This document shows positions 13,532 to 27,330 of a DNA stretch of 64,000 nucleotides, piece by piece. Position numbers and translations under genes: made by a program. Numbering within the stretch: the first letter of the stretch is position 1; every line of letters begins with the position of its first letter. The notes beneath the pieces were generated by a model. It saw nothing but the letters and a program-made list of their open reading frames with translations, had not been told where the DNA came from and did not search any database. Origin of the DNA: Cichorium intybus (lineage: Eukaryota; Streptophyta; Magnoliopsida; Asterales; Asteraceae); assembly GCA_023525715.1 (NCBI GenBank), contig CM042012.1, positions 115,114,298 through 115,178,297 of the forward strand, read 5' to 3'.

Positions 13532-13658
13532 TATTGAATACTACTCTTTAAGTTTTCTTTTTCTTTTTTTTTTTCTTTTAAATATATATTTTTAAACATT
13601 TTATTATTAAAATAACAAAAAACCCAATCCACCCCCATCCACCCTCCGATTCTCTCTC

Positions 13659-13662
<4 letters not shown>

Positions 13663-13706
<44 letters not shown>
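13663..13706. repeat. (CT)n microsatellite
   Basis: About 22 CT units. Given its position upstream of the captured CSLC exon after removal of Gypsy A, it may come from the 5' untranslated leader of that gene. Confidence 0.9.
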
Positions 13707-13710
<4 letters not shown>

Positions 13711-13793
13711 TCTTCGTCTGGGAAGAATCACTATTAATCGACACTCTAACCTGCTTCACCGCTAAATTCTAGCCACCAGTTCTTCGTACATGG

Positions 13794-15718
13794 TGTAACA
13801 CCCGACTTATTAACAAAACACCCCTTAATTTTTTTTTATTCAAACCATATATTTTACAATCAAAACATAAGTATAGGGGTATTAGTTAACACATACAGGT
13901 ACAAGCGTATCAAGGATTACAACATATATAAATATTATACATCCTTTAAGCCGGGTAGTTACAAATTAATCCAAATCCTCAGTCACGGACTTTATCTTTC
14001 CCTTTGGCGGGATCACGCTCACCTGCAGGGACATATCAAATAAACTGTGAGCTATAAATCCCAATGAGTAATCAAGCAAATAAACATGCATATATAAGAG
14101 AATAACAACAATTAAACTCTTAAACAGTTTCTGTCCCAAAAGTCATAGTCATCACTGACCGCACCGTATATCATAGCCATAAAGGCCGCACCAAATATCA
14201 TAGCCATATAGGCCGCACCAAATATCATAGCCATATAGGCCGCACCGGATCATTTTAGTTAATCAAATCATAGCCTAAAGGCCGCACCGTTTATTATTTA
14301 TATCATAGCCCGAAGGCCGCACCAGTTTAGGTTCAATAACCCAATATCATGGTCCTAAGACCGCACCAGTTAATTTCAAAGATAATAATCATAGCCAACA
14401 AGGCTGCACCATTTGGAATTACAATCCAATGTCATGTCCGTATATTATTCGGGTAACCTACCCTTGTCCCGTATTCAACTACTTTAAGTAGTGCCATTGT
14501 AATCACCATATATCATACTAGATATAGTCAAGATTACTCACCTGAAGGCTTGCTACTACTAGCTTTTGTCGTTTCTTGCCTTCCAATGTATTCCACAATA
14601 TTTTGTCCCGTACCTATAATTTCGTTCATTTTCAAAATGATTATAGGTTAACAGCCATTCTAATTGACTCTAAGGCATAAGAGTTCAATAATATATCATT
14701 ACAAACAATGTCTAGATGATAAACTTTCCATTTACCATCTTTTCATGAATTTTTCTATTTACCGAGGCATTCGTATTGATCTACAGTGCCCCCGAGGAGT
14801 CGAAAACTCAATTTAATATTTTTCCCAGACTTTTCAGACCATTAGGGACTTATGGTTTAAGTTTGAGGTAAATCGGACAAGCCAAACAAAAGTTAGCGTT
14901 TTGAACCCCCTGCCTGGAGGGCGCACTGCGCCTAGATTGGGGCGCACCGCGCCTGGCGCCTGGGCAGGTTCCAGACCAGTCGCGATTTTTGCACTGTAGC
15001 ATGCAGTTTTGGCCTATTAAGCTCTTAATGCTGTTCTTAATCATTTCGGGTTTATTCCCTGGCTAAAACCCTCCATTAACACAATGTTTTTAACCATTGA
15101 AACCAACTCAATCAATCAAAGGAAGGATTAGGGTTCTTAGTTCCAAAAACCCCAAAACTTCAAATTCAACAATTCCAATGGTTTCAATGTCAAGTTCTTA
15201 TCAATTGGACATGTTTGAATGCAGAAATCATACACAAACATCCTAGACTTCACTGAAATTACAGATTTCAGTTTAGTCCCAAAAACCCACCAAGAACAAC
15301 ATAGACTAGAACTTGGAATACTTACCTCCAAAGCCTCCAATTCTTCAATTCAAAGCTATAATCCGATTTCCAAGCCTCAACCTTCAAGAATTCTTCAAGT
15401 TTTTGCAGAAATCTCACAAGGAAAACCCTCTCCCGTTGCCTCTCGAAAATCTGCACATATGGGAGAAGCTTCCATCCTTTTATACCCCCAGAAATTGCAA
15501 ACTAGTCCCTGGAGTTGCATTTATTGAACTTTTGCCACAATTAACAAAATTTATGACAAAAATCAGATTTTTATAACATTTTAAGTCCACAACCCAAAAC
15601 ATTATTACAAGGTAAATCCTTTTCTGTCCAAAAGACCAAATTACCCTTCTAAGGTAAAATGACCAATTTACCCTTTTTATTATAATTACATAATAATAAA
15701 ACATGCCTTGGCGTTACA
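13794..15718 (-). repeat. element A 3' LTR (1925 bp)
   Basis: Plus-strand ends TGTAACACCCGACTT and GGCGTTACA. It is nearly identical to 33054-35005. It contains a 27-bp minisatellite, a GC-rich GGCGCACCGCGCC block at about 14897-14975, GCACTGTAGCATGCAG at 14991 and a minus-strand TATA box at 15474-15486. Confidence 0.95.
14157..14422. repeat. 27-bp minisatellite in the left LTR of element A
   Basis: Units like CATAGCCATATAGGCCGCAC repeat with decreasing similarity. The corresponding block at about 33417-33685 in the other LTR has one more unit, which explains the 27-bp length difference of the two LTRs. Confidence 0.85.
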
Positions 15719-15734
15719 AATTCTCCCCTCCTTC
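15719..15734 (-). other. element A polypurine tract
   Basis: Minus strand reads GAAGGAGGGGAGAATT directly before the 3' LTR, the priming site for plus-strand DNA synthesis. Elements B and C have the same tract beside their 3' LTRs. Confidence 0.8.
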
Positions 15735-15754
15735 AAGAGATTTCGTCCCCGAAA

Positions 15755-18700
15755 TCATGCAAAGAGTTGAGGGTATTTTTCCCTCATTTCGCTTTCGGTC
15801 TCCCACGTCATGTCGGAACCCCTATGATGTCGCCAAAGTACTTTGACCATGCTGATTTTCTTGTTTCCCAGCTGTCTTATCTTTCGGTCTAACACCCTTT
15901 CGGGTTGTTCCGGGTATCTCAACTTGTCATCCACTTCAATTTCAGCAAGAGGTACTTGTTGAGATTTATCAAATAAGGTCTTCCTCAAATGGGATACATG
16001 GAATACATCATGTATACCATGAAGTTCATCAGGTAACTCCAATCTGTACGCTACGGCTCCAACTCTTTGGGATATACGGAAAGGTCCAATGAAGCGAGGA
16101 CTCAATTTCCCTTTCTTCCCAAAACGGATTAAGCCTTTCCAAGGGGATACTTTGAGCATTATCATGTCTCCTACTTGGAATTCTATCGGTTTCACCCGTT
16201 TGTCTGCGTACTGTTTTTGCCGATTCTGAGCTACCTTCAAGTTTTCTCGAATTTGTTTGATCTTTTCTTCTGTCTGTGCTACAATTTCGGGTCCAGCCAG
16301 CGGCTTTTCCCCAACTTCAGTCCAGCAAGTCGGAGTACGACACGGTGCTCCATATAATGCTTCATACGGGGCCATCTGAATGCTGGAATGATAGCTGTTA
16401 TTGTACGCGAATTCTACCAAAGGCAATTGATCTTCCCAGCTTCCACCAAAGTCAATTACACAGGTTCTCAGCATATCTTCCAAAGTCTGGATAGTTCTTT
16501 CACTTTGGCCATCGGTCTGCGGATGGTATGCAGTACTCATGAGTACTTTTGAACCCAATTGCTCTTGAAGACTTTGCCAAAACCGGGAAGTAAATCTGCT
16601 ATCTCGATCCGACACGATCGATGCTGGTAAACCATGTCGACATAACACCTCATCTATGTAGATTTTCGCCAGTTGATCCACCTTGTACTTCTCGCTAATC
16701 GGTATGAATTGTGCTGATTTTGTCAGTCGATCAACAATCACCCACACCGAATCATGACCTCGCGGTGTCCGCGGCAACTTTGTTACAAAATCCATAGTGA
16801 TATGGTCCCACTTCTTTTCTGGAACCGGCAATGGCTGGATTTCTCCGTATGGTTTCTGATGGTTTGACTTAACTTGCAGGCATGTCAAACATCTTTCTAC
16901 ATATATTCCAACATCTCTTTTCATTCCGGGCCACCAATACAACGGTTTTAACGTCCGGTACATCTTGGTACTACCCGGATGGACTGCATATCGGCTATAG
17001 TGTGCATCTTCTAGAAGCAAGTTCCGCGCCTCTCCTTGTTTTGGGACCCACACGCGGCCTCTGAAGGTTTTCAACTTCTGTGCATTCTCTTCCAGATGCT
17101 TCAAATACCCAACCATTCGCTCACTTTTAACATGTTCAGGCTTGCACGCCTCTTCCTGTGCTAAACGGATCAATTCTGGTAACCGGCTTACTACACCCAT
17201 ACATGCGGATGTAATTTTCAAAGGAGCTTCTTTTCGGCTTAAAGCATCTGCCACCACATTCGCCTTGCCGGGGTGGTACAGAATTTCAAAGTCAAAGTCT
17301 TTAAGTAGATCCATCCACCTTTGCTGTCGCATGTTAAGCTCTTTCTGATCAAATAAATACTTCAAACTTTTGTGGTCCGTATAGACAACAAATTTCACAC
17401 CATATAAATAGTGTCTCCATAGCTTCAATGCCAGAACCACCGCAGCTAATTCCAGGTCATGAACTGGATATTTCTTCTCAGCATCTTTTAATTGGCGGGA
17501 CGCATAAGCTATTACCCGACCTTTCTGCATTAGTACACATCCAAGGCCAACTCTTGAAGCATCGCTGTAGATCACATACTCTTCTCCGCTTTGCGGTAGT
17601 GCTAACACTGGTGCTTCACACAAGGCTTGTTTCAACCTTTGGAAAGCTTCTTGTTGTTTTTCCGCCCACGTGAACTTTTCGCCTTTCTTGGTCAACTTGG
17701 TCAACGGGGCAGCTATCGAGGAAAAATTCTCGACAAATCTTCTATAATAGCCTGCCAAACCAAGGAAACTTCGTACTTCAGTTGGACTTCGAGGCGGTTC
17801 CCACTTTATCACGGCTTCAATCTTTGCTGGATCAACTTTCACCCCTTCAGCATTAATTAATTGGCCAAGAAATTGAACTTCTCTTAGCCAAAATTCACAC
17901 TTGGAGAATTTAGCATACAGTTTTTCTTGGCGAAGCAACTCCAACACTTGTCGTATGTGCACTTCATGCTCGGCTTGGTTTCGCGAATACACCAGGATAT
18001 CATCTATAAATACTATCACCGATGTATCAAGGAACGGTCGACACACCCGGTTCATGAGATCCATGAATACGGCTGGAGCATTGGTTAACCCGAAAGGCAT
18101 CACCAAAAACTCATAATGACCGTATCGTGTGCGAAAAGCTGTCTTTGGAACATCAGATTCCCGTATCTTCAATTGATGGTAACCCGACCTCAGGTCAATT
18201 TTTGAAAAGTAGGATGCTCCTTGTAGCTGGTCGAACAAGTCATCAATTCGTGGGAGCGGATACTTATTCTTCACCGTGATTTTGTTCAATTCCCTATAGT
18301 CAATACACATGCGCATTGACCCATCTTTCTTCTTAACAAACAGGATAGGGGCTCCCCAAGGCGATGTACTCGGTCTGATGAAACCCCGGTCTAACAGTTC
18401 TTCCAGTTGCTTTCGCAGTTCCACCATCTCTGAAGGTGCTAAACGGTATGGAGCTCGGGCAATAGGAGCAGCTCCCGGAATCAGTTCAATCGTGAACTCA
18501 ACCTGTCGATCTGGTGGCAACCCTGGAAGTTCATCTGGAAACACATCTGGGAATTCATTTACCACGTTTATATTCGCTACCCCCACTTTAACTGGCTTAG
18601 CCACCGCTACATAGGCCAAATAAGACACCCTTCCTTTACTAATACAGCTTCGGGCTTGAGCGAAGGAGATAACCGGCATCCTCAACCGAGGTCGTTCACC

Positions 18701-19869
18701 CTGAATCTTCATCCATTCCCCATCCGGTGATAAGACTGTAATGCTTTTATTTCTACAATCCATGTTAGCATAGTTCGTTGCCAACCAATCCATACCCACA
18801 ATTACACCAAATTCATTGGTAGTCATCGGCTTCAAATCTATAGGGAAAGTGGTCCCGTAGATTTTAAGCTGACAACCTTCCAAGTGTTCAGAAACCCAAA
18901 CATATCTGCCGTCCGCTATAGCCACTTCTAAGCTTTCACCCATTGGGGTTAACGGTACATTCAGGCGGGACAACAAGGACTCCGATACAAAACAGTGTGT
19001 AGCCCCTGGATCAAATATAACATAGACAGGTATGGAATTGAGAGTGAAGATACCTGTAACCACATCTGTCTTCTCACGAGCTTCCTCAACGGTCATTTGA
19101 AAGGCTCGCAAAGCTACCGGTCTTCCTCGGTTCTTCACCTCCTCTTTCTTTCCGCCCTGATCAATTCTGGATCTATCACTGATTGCTACAGATTTCAACT
19201 CGGGACAGTTCAGGCGAAGATGGTCCGTAGCTCCACATTGGTAACACCTACGCTCCGCCCGACAGTTGCTAGCATCATGCCCCGGTTTTCCACAATTTCG
19301 ACAACTTGCGGATGTAGTGTTGACCCGGCAACTCCCAGAGTGCCTTTTTCTGCATTTTTCACACCACTTTCCTTCGTCTCTCTGACCTTTACCCTTAGAC
19401 CCGGTTTGCTGCGACTTTTTCTGAGGCGTCCAACTATGGTCTTCCGCCTTTCTTTTTATTTCAACGGCTTTCTTTTCGTCTTCTTGTCGCTTCAACTCTG
19501 TCCCCCTTTCTGTGGCTCGATCCACCACTTGCCGGAAAGTAGACAGTTTCAGTGGTTGTACAATTTCTCTGATTCGGGTCATCAGCCCCCAAACATACTT
19601 ATCAATCTTCCTCTTTTCGGTATTGACATGGTGTTCTGCAAATCTTGCTTTCTCCAGAAAGCTCAAAGTGTACTCTTGAACGGACTGGGAACCTTGTTCC
19701 ATGTGCAGAAATTCGTCCTCCAACTTCTTTATAGCTACTTCTGAGCAGTATTCTTCATTGAACTTAATCTTGAATTGCTCCCAAGGTACCGATTGGGATG
19801 AATCAAGATCCAATGATTTAGAGTAAATTTGCCACCAATGTAGTGCATTGCTTATGAGTTGATTTGTGG
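15755..19869 (-). CDS. element A gag-pol polyprotein, main part
   Basis: This part continues the frame begun at 32901-32400; the join is exact across the CAAAT duplication and gives 1538 residues. In joined numbering: capsid region to about 300; CCHC knuckles at 357-370 and 376-389, after an extra Cys cluster; protease with DPG at 454-456 (DSG/DTG is usual); reverse transcriptase with FIDD at 788-791; RNase H from about 930; integrase with an HHCC finger and D1194, D1255, E1291; GPF motif; chromodomain at about 1488-1534. No internal stop. The open frame as read extends to 19957, but its first 29 codons come from element B. The split means it cannot now be translated as one protein. Confidence 0.95.
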
Positions 19870-20559
19870 CAAATTGTAACACCCGGCTTTTAAAACAAAA
19901 ACACCCCTGAAAATTTTTCATTTTTAACAAAGGTTTCAATACATAAAACCATAACAACAGGGGTATATTTGATTAAAAACGAGTACAAGTGTATCAAGGA
20001 GAGTATAAAATACCGTAATCTCCTTTGAAGCCGGGCTGCTACTAACAGCATCTACAAGTCCCACTTCTTTAGTCACGGACTCTATCTTGTCCCTTATCAA
20101 GATCATGCTAACCTGCAGGGACATTTAACAAATCTCGTGAGCTATAAAGCTCAGTGAGTAATCGTATCTGCAAATAACATGTATAAAAATACGATCATAT
20201 ATCTGTCTGGATATCAAATCCAAACTCCTAGCCTTACTGGCTGACCACATATCTCCTAGGATTTCACATCCTAATCTGTAGCCTTACAGGCCGAATCACA
20301 ATAACCTGTAATTATCAAGCCACGTCAGTTATTTGCACATATAAACATGTCTAACCATTTCTGTCCCATGTTTCTTAGTCCCATTGGACTGCATCATATA
20401 TCATGGCTATATAAGCCGCATCATGTCATTTTCAATATACAAGTCATAGCCCAAAGGTTGCACCAGCTGGGCTCAATAATCCGGTATCATAGTCAAAGGA
20501 CCGCACCATTTGGACTTAAAGTCAAATATCAAAATCAATTATGGCTCACGAGTTTATCC

Positions 20560-20910
20560 CGCTTTTGCCAAGACTCACGGCTCCGTTCTTGCCATCTCAA
20601 TGACTCACGGATTATCCGGTATTGCCTTTTCAAGATTTGACTCACAGCTCCGTTCTTGTCTATCGTAGACTGACGGCTTATCTGGTATTGTCATATTATT
20701 TCTGTTATTGACTCACAGCTCCGTTCTTGTCTATCGTAGACTCACGGCTTATCTGGTATTGTCGTATCATTTATTCATTTATTCATTTATTGACTCACAG
20801 CTCCGTTCTTGTCTATTATAGACTCACGGCTTATCTGGTATTGTCGTGTCATTGACTCACAGCTCCGTTCTTGTCTTTCTCAGACTCACGACTTATCTGG
20901 TATTGTCTTT
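20560..20910. repeat. minisatellite in element B LTR
   Basis: About five units alternating GACTCACAGCTCCGTTCTTG and GACTCACGGCTTATCTGGTA with variable AT spacers. Homologous arrays lie at about 48760-49035 and 54400-54655 in element C. Confidence 0.85.
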
Positions 20911-20980
20911 TCAACGCATCTGTCAACTGTTCATTTTTGTCCCCCAAAGCAATTTCAATCTGTAACAGTTCAATCATCAT

Positions 20981-20996
20981 ATATCATATATGATAT
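20981..20996. repeat. 16-bp perfect palindrome in the B/C LTR
   Basis: ATATCATATATGATAT lies 6 bp before GATTACTCAC and is conserved in every B and C LTR copy (also near 26037, 31106, 49105 and 54745). Confidence 0.7.
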
Positions 20997-22263
20997 CAGT
21001 GAGATTACTCACCTGGATACTAGCTGCATTTAAATCCCGGTTGTTTCTTGCCTTTGCATGCACCACAACTATTCGTCCCGTACCTATATATTCATTTATA
21101 TACCAAATGATCATAGGTTAATTACCATTTCAATTGACTCTTTTACATAAGAGTTCAATATTATAACATTACAAACAATGTCTAGATGATAAACTTTCCA
21201 TTTATCATCTTTTCATGCATTATACACATTCCCGAGGCATTTGTATCGATCTACAGTGTCCCCGAGGAGTCGAAAACTCAATTTAATATTTTTCTAGGAC
21301 TTTTCATACCATCATGTACTTATGGTTCAAGTTTGAGGTAAATCGGACAAGCCTAGCAAAAATTCACATGATTGAGCTCTCTGTCAAGCCGGCGCACCGC
21401 GTCTGGAACTGGGCGCACCACGCCAGTATATGGGCGCACCGCGCCTTGCGCCTGGGCAGGGTTCCAGACCAGTCGCGATTTGGCACTGTAGCATGCAGTT
21501 TTGACAATTTAAGTCCTTAATCCAGTTCTTAATCATATGGGGTTTGTTCCCTGACTAAAACCCTCCATTAATACAAGGTTTTAATCCAATGAAACAAACT
21601 CAATCAATCAAAAGGAAGAATTAGGGTTCTTAGTTCCAAAAACCCCAAAACTTCAAATTCATCAATAATAGCAACCTACTTCCATATTCTTGAATTAAGT
21701 CCTTTTAGCATGACTTACTGGAAGTATTAAGCTATTACAACACATAATTCTTGACTGAAATTTCAGTCATCAAGTTCATTTCATCAAGAACACTCAAGAA
21801 CTTATGTTAGAATTCAAATACTAACCTTGTTTAACTTAGGAATCACCAATTCCAAGCTATGATTCTAATTTCCTGCTTCAATTCCATGATCTCTGCAGAA
21901 ATCGCACCTTCAAGACCCCTCCCGATGCTGCTAAAATTTTCAGCCAACATTAATGGAGGTATTTTCTTTTTATATTTTCCAGATTTTCACTTTTAGTCCC
22001 TAAGTTTCATTTCTTGAACTTTTGGCACTATAATCAAGTTTTATTACAATAAAACTTTCATTTCTTATACTTTTGCCACAAGCAACAATAATTTTACATA
22101 ATTGGTCCTTCACTTGATCAAATGACCAAATTACCCTTTTATGGTAAAATGACCAATTTACCCTTTTCTAGTATTAACTTTCTAATACTTAGAACACCAT
22201 ATTAAACCATAATTACACTATGATTAACATATTAATACTTGTCAAAAGTATCGTGGTGTTACA

Positions 22264-25200
22264 AATTCTCCCCTCCTTCAAAAGATTTCGTCCCCGAAAT
22301 CATACAAATAAGCGAGGGTAATTCTTTCTCATTACAATTTCGGTCTCCCATATCATATGGAAACCTCTATAGTATTGCCAAAACATTTTAACCATACTAG
22401 TCTTCTTATCTTGCAGCTGTCTTATCTTCCGGTCAAACACCTTCTTGGGTTGTCCCGGGTACCTGAACTTCTCATCTACCTCAATTTCAACAAGAGGTAT
22501 GCATTGAAATTCATCAAGCAATGTTCTTCAGAAATATGACTCATGGAAAACATTATGAATGTATTGGAGTTCATCAGGAAACTTTAATCAATACATCTCA
22601 ATTCTTACTTTTTGGGATACCTGGAAAGGTCCAATATATAAGGACTCAACTTTCCTTTTTGTCCCACCTCAATTTCTAGTCTTTCCGAAGGATCTTTTGA
22701 TTACCCGACATCCCTCATCTGGAATTGCAACGGTTTTACTCTATGGTTCATGTACTACCGTTACTGCTTCTTAGCCATTTTCCAATTTTCTCGTATTTAT
22801 CAAGTCTTCTTTTTAACTTGTACCACCGTCTAGGATCTAGCCAACGGCTGTTCCACATCTTCAATCCTATAAATCGAAGGATAACACGGTACCCCGTACA
22901 ACACTTCATACAAGTCTGTAGAATACTAGTATGTAAACTATTATTTCTTACAAATTCCACCGACGATAGACGATCTTCTCATCTTCCACCAGGGTCTGTT
23001 GTGCAAATTTCTAAGCATATCTTCTAATATTTGCATTATTATCTCACCTTGTCCATCAGTCTGCTAATAATATACGGTACTTATTAGTACTTCCGAACCT
23101 AATTTTTCTTGGGATTTATGCCTAAATCAGTGAATATTTCTATTAGCTCGACCCGATACAGTCGACACTGGTAACACACGTTGGCAAATTTCTCCTTCTA
23201 TGTAGTTTTTCATTACTTTTCGATCTTAATTTCTTCCCTAATCGGTATAAATTTACACTGATTTCATCAATCAATCTGCAATTACCCATATGGTGTCATA
23301 CCCATGCGGTACTTGCAAAGACTTTATTATAAAGTCTATAATATTTTCGTCCCATTTCTTCTTTGGGACCCACAACGGTTAAATTTTCCGTATGTTTCTA
23401 ATGATTTGACTGTAGTTACACATAAGTCAAACATTTTTCACATGTCTTTCAATGTCTTTTTTTAGTCCCGGCCACCAATACATAGGTTATATCATCCTAC
23501 ACAGTTTGGTATTGCCCTGGGCATTTGCGTATCTACCCCCATATACATCTTTTAAGGGTAAATTTTAATATCTCACTTTGCTTTGGAACTAACGTACACA
23601 ACCCCAAGGGTTTTTCAATCGTCGTGAGTTTCTAATTAGCTTCTTTCGATAGCTAATCATTCATTCACTTTTCACGTTTTCAGACCTGCACACTTCTTTT
23701 TGTGCTACCCGAATCAACTCAGGTAATCAATTCGCCACATTCATACATGTGGTTGTATCTTTCAAAGAATATTCTTTTTAATTCAAGGCATCTATAATCA
23801 CATCCGCCTTTCCGAGATGGTACAAGATTTCATAACCAAAATCTTTAAGTAACCCATATATCTTTGCTATCTCATGTTTAGCTTCTTTTTGATCAATTAA
23901 GTGTTTCAAACTTTTATGATCCGTACCAACAGTAAGCTTTACACCATACAAGTAGTGTCTCTAAAGCTTCAATGTCAAATTCATAATTGCTACTGCAATA
24001 TCATGTATCCAAAATCAACTCTGGATGCATTTCTCTAAAACAATTTATCTTCTCCGCTTAGCAATAATGCTAACACCGGAGCTTCACATAAGGTTTATTT
24101 CAACATTTGAAAAGTTACATGTGGTCTTTCTACCACTCAGACTTTTCATTTTTATTGGTCAACTTTAGTCAATAGAACAATAGTCAAGGAGCAGTTTTCT
24201 ACAACTCTCCCATAGTAACCCGCCAATCCAAGGGAATTACTACTTTCAGTCAAATTCCAAGGCGGTTTCTGTTTTATCACATCATCATTTCTACTGGATC
24301 CAGTTTAACATTTTCGGCATCAATAACATGCCCAAAGAATATGAAACTTCTTTTAGCCAAATTTCATACTTGGAGAATTTTACATATCACTTAACTCAGT
24401 GAAGTAACTCCAATATCTGGTACAAATGTACCCCATATTCAGTCTGGTTTCGAGAAGATCAGATTCTCAGTAGCCAATGCACATACATATCAGCTTGTCT
24501 TTCTTCTTTTCAAACAAGATAGGGCTCCACATGATGACACTTTCGGCCATATGAGACCCCGATTCAAAAACAATTTCTTCTAATTGTTTTACCATTCTGC
24601 CATCTCTGCAGATGTTAATCAATATAGAGCCTAAATAACAGGAACGGCTCCCAAGACCAGTTTAATCATAAACTCTTTTAATCAATCTGGTGAAAATTCT
24701 AGAGGTTCTTTGGAAGAAACATCCAAGAATTCATTTAAAGTTTTACACTTCTGTCACCGCTTTATTTAGCTTGGCCCATACCACGTATGCCAACTACAAC
24801 ATCATTCCTTTACTAACTCTTTTCCGAGTTTAAGCAAAGGAAAATAACCGGTATTCTCAACAACGGTTATTTATCATGAATTTCATCCGTTTCACTTCTG
24901 ATTTTTGAACCATCATGTTCATTTTCTACAATTCATGTTAGCATCATTCATTGCTAACCAATTCATATGCACTATTTCTTCAAATTCATTGGTAGGCATC
25001 GACTCCAGATTTATAGGGAAAAATGGTCCCGTAAATCCTAGATAGACTACCTTCCAGGTGTTCAATATCTTGAACATATTTGCTATTTGCTATAGCCACT
25101 TCCAAAATTTCATCCATAATCGTTGATGAAATATTCAGACAAAACATCAAAGTCATCGATCCAAAGCATAGCTTCATGGATCAAATATAACATATACGGG

Positions 25201-25810
25201 GATTATATTCAAGACAATGATATCTGAGACCATATTAATCTACTCACGAGCTTCTTCCACAATCCGCTGGAATGCTCATGGTACCACTGGTCCTTTTCGA
25301 CCATTCGTTTCTTCTTTCTTTCCTCCCCGTTCTTTCCTGGGTTTATCACCCGTTACTCCACATTTAACATGTGAACATTTCATAGGAAAGTGTTTTATAG
25401 CTCCGCGCTAGACACACTTCCGTTCCATCCAACAGACTCGAGCAATATGCTCCTGCTTTCTGCAATTTCAGTAATTCAACGGTAGAGTCTCAACTCTACT
25501 AATTTCTTAGTGCTTTTCCTGTACTGCTCAAAATACATAGTTGCTCTGTTTTGGTCCCTTCCCTTTAAGGTTGGACCCAGTTCGTGGTAACTTCTCCTGA
25601 AGCGTCCACTAATCTTTTTCTGCTTTTCTTGTAGTCTCAGCTACTTTTCTTTCACCTTGATATCAATCAGGGTGAGCACCCAATTTCTTTCTTTGACCAC
25701 AGCAACTACTGTTGCTTGCCATGTGGATTTTCTGCTACTTGTCTCGTTGCCCCTCGTTCAATGGAGCCTTGAGAAAGGGCTGGTTCACTTCTTAAAGCTG
25801 CACGCCCTAA
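22264..25810 (-). pseudogene. element B decayed gag-pol, copy 1
   Basis: Minus-strand fragments follow element A pol in order: chromodomain near 22300-22521 (KVFDRKIRQLQDKK), integrase and RT remnants, protease-proximal segment near 24986-25177 (EVAIANSKYVQDIEHLEGS), and gag remnants to 25810. Many stops and frame changes. It contains no gag start or PBS: at 25810 it jumps directly into the middle of an LTR. Confidence 0.85.
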
Positions 25811-27330
25811 TTGTCGTATCATTTATTCATTTATTCATTTATTGACTCACAGCTCCGTTCTTGTCTATTATAGACTCACGGCTTATCTGGTATTGTTGTG
25901 TCATTGACTCACAGCTCCGTTCTTGTCTTTCTCAGACTCACGACTTATCTGGTATTGTCTTTTCAACGCATCTGTCAACTGTTCATTTTTGTCCCCCAAA
26001 GCAGTTTCAATCTGTAACAGTTCAATCATCATATATCATATATGATATCAGTGAGATTACTCACCTGGATACTAGCTGCATTTAAATCCCGGTTGTTTCT
26101 TGCCTTTGCATGCACCACAACCATTCGTCCCGTACCTATATATTCATTTATATACCAAATGATCATAGGTTAATTACCATTTCAATTGACTCTTTTACAT
26201 AAGAGTTAAATATTATAACATTACAAACAATGTCTAGATGATAAACTTTCCATTTATCATCTTTTCATGCATTATACACATTCCCGAGGCATTTGTATCG
26301 ATCTACAGTGTCCCCGAGGAGTCGAAAACTCAATTTAATATTTTTCTAGGACTTTTCATACCATCATGTACTTATGGTTCAAGTTTGAGGTAAATCGGAC
26401 AAGCCTAGCAAAAATTCACATGATTGAGCTCTCTGTCAAGCCGGCACACCGCGTCTGGAACTGGGCGCACCACGCCTGGGCGCACCGCGCCAGTATATGG
26501 GCGCACCGCGCCTTGCGCCTGGGCAGGGTTCCAGACCAGTCGCGATTTGGCACTGTAGCATGCAGTTTTGACAATTTAAGTCCTTAATCCAGTTCTTAAT
26601 CATATGGGGTTTGTTCCCTGACTAAAACCCACCATTAATACAATGTTTTAATCCAATGAAACAAACTCAATCAATCAAAAGGAAGAATTAGGGTTCTTAG
26701 TTCCAAAAACCCCAAAACTTCAAATTCATCAATAATAGCAACCTACTTCCATATTCTTGAATTAAATCCTTTTAGCATGACTTACTGGAAGTATTAAGCT
26801 ATTACAACACATAATTCTTGACTGAAATTTCAGTCATCAAGTTCATTTCATCAAGAACACTCAAGAACTTATGTTAGAATTCAAATACTAACCTTGTTTA
26901 ACTTAGGAATCACCAATTCCAAGCTATGATTCTAATTTCCTGCTTCAATTCCATGATCTCTGCAGAAATCGCACCTTCAAGACCCCTCCCGATGCTGCTA
27001 AAATTTTCAGCCAACATTAATGGAGGTATTTTCTTTTTATATTTTCCAGATTTTCACTTTTAGTCCCTAAGTTTCATTTCTTGAACTTTTGGCACTATAA
27101 TCAAGTTTTATTACAATAAAACTTTCATTTCTTATACTTTTGCCACAAGCAACAATAATTTTACATAATTGGTCCTTCACTTGATCAAATGACCAAATTA
27201 CCCTTTTATGGTAAAATGACCAATTTACCCTTTTCTAGTATTAACTTTCTAATACTTAGAACACCATATTAAACCATAATTACACTATGATTAACATATT
27301 AATACTTGTCAAAAGTATCGTGGTGTTACA
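25811..27330 (-). repeat. element B middle LTR, truncated (1520 bp)
   Basis: Begins at TTGTCGTATCATTTATTC, matching about 20759 inside the full LTR, so the first 884 bp are missing. It ends normally at GTTACA, followed by the second internal region. Confidence 0.9.

Larger units (their letters stand above)
20154..21012. other. inverted decamer pair bracketing the LTR minisatellite (element B)
   Basis: GTGAGTAATC at 20154-20163 and its exact complement GATTACTCAC at 21003-21012 enclose the minisatellite. The same arrangement occurs in element A (TGAGTAATC at 14065 and 33325; GATTACTCA at 14532 and 33819) and in element C (48352 and 49127, last base changed). On the element strand the inner border reads CAGGTGAGTAATC, which also fits a 5' splice site. 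Confidence 0.6.
19875..22263 (-). repeat. element B 3' LTR (full length, 2389 bp)
   Basis: Plus-strand ends TGTAACACCCGGCTTTTAAA and GTGGTGTTACA. It has the same block order as the LTR of element A, but most sequence between the blocks differs. Confidence 0.9.

Noticed and set aside
13525..13731. Minus-strand frame with an Arg-Glu repeat
   Set aside because: It is the (CT)n microsatellite read as codons.
18995..19744. 249-codon plus-strand frame
   Set aside because: Shadow of the element A gag-pol on the opposite strand; other plus frames in 15755-19957 and 39527-43744 are likewise shadows.
22300..25411. Short frames in the B and C internal regions as new genes
   Set aside because: They match, in order, fragments of the element A pol or are opposite-strand shadows, and are repeated in all family copies.
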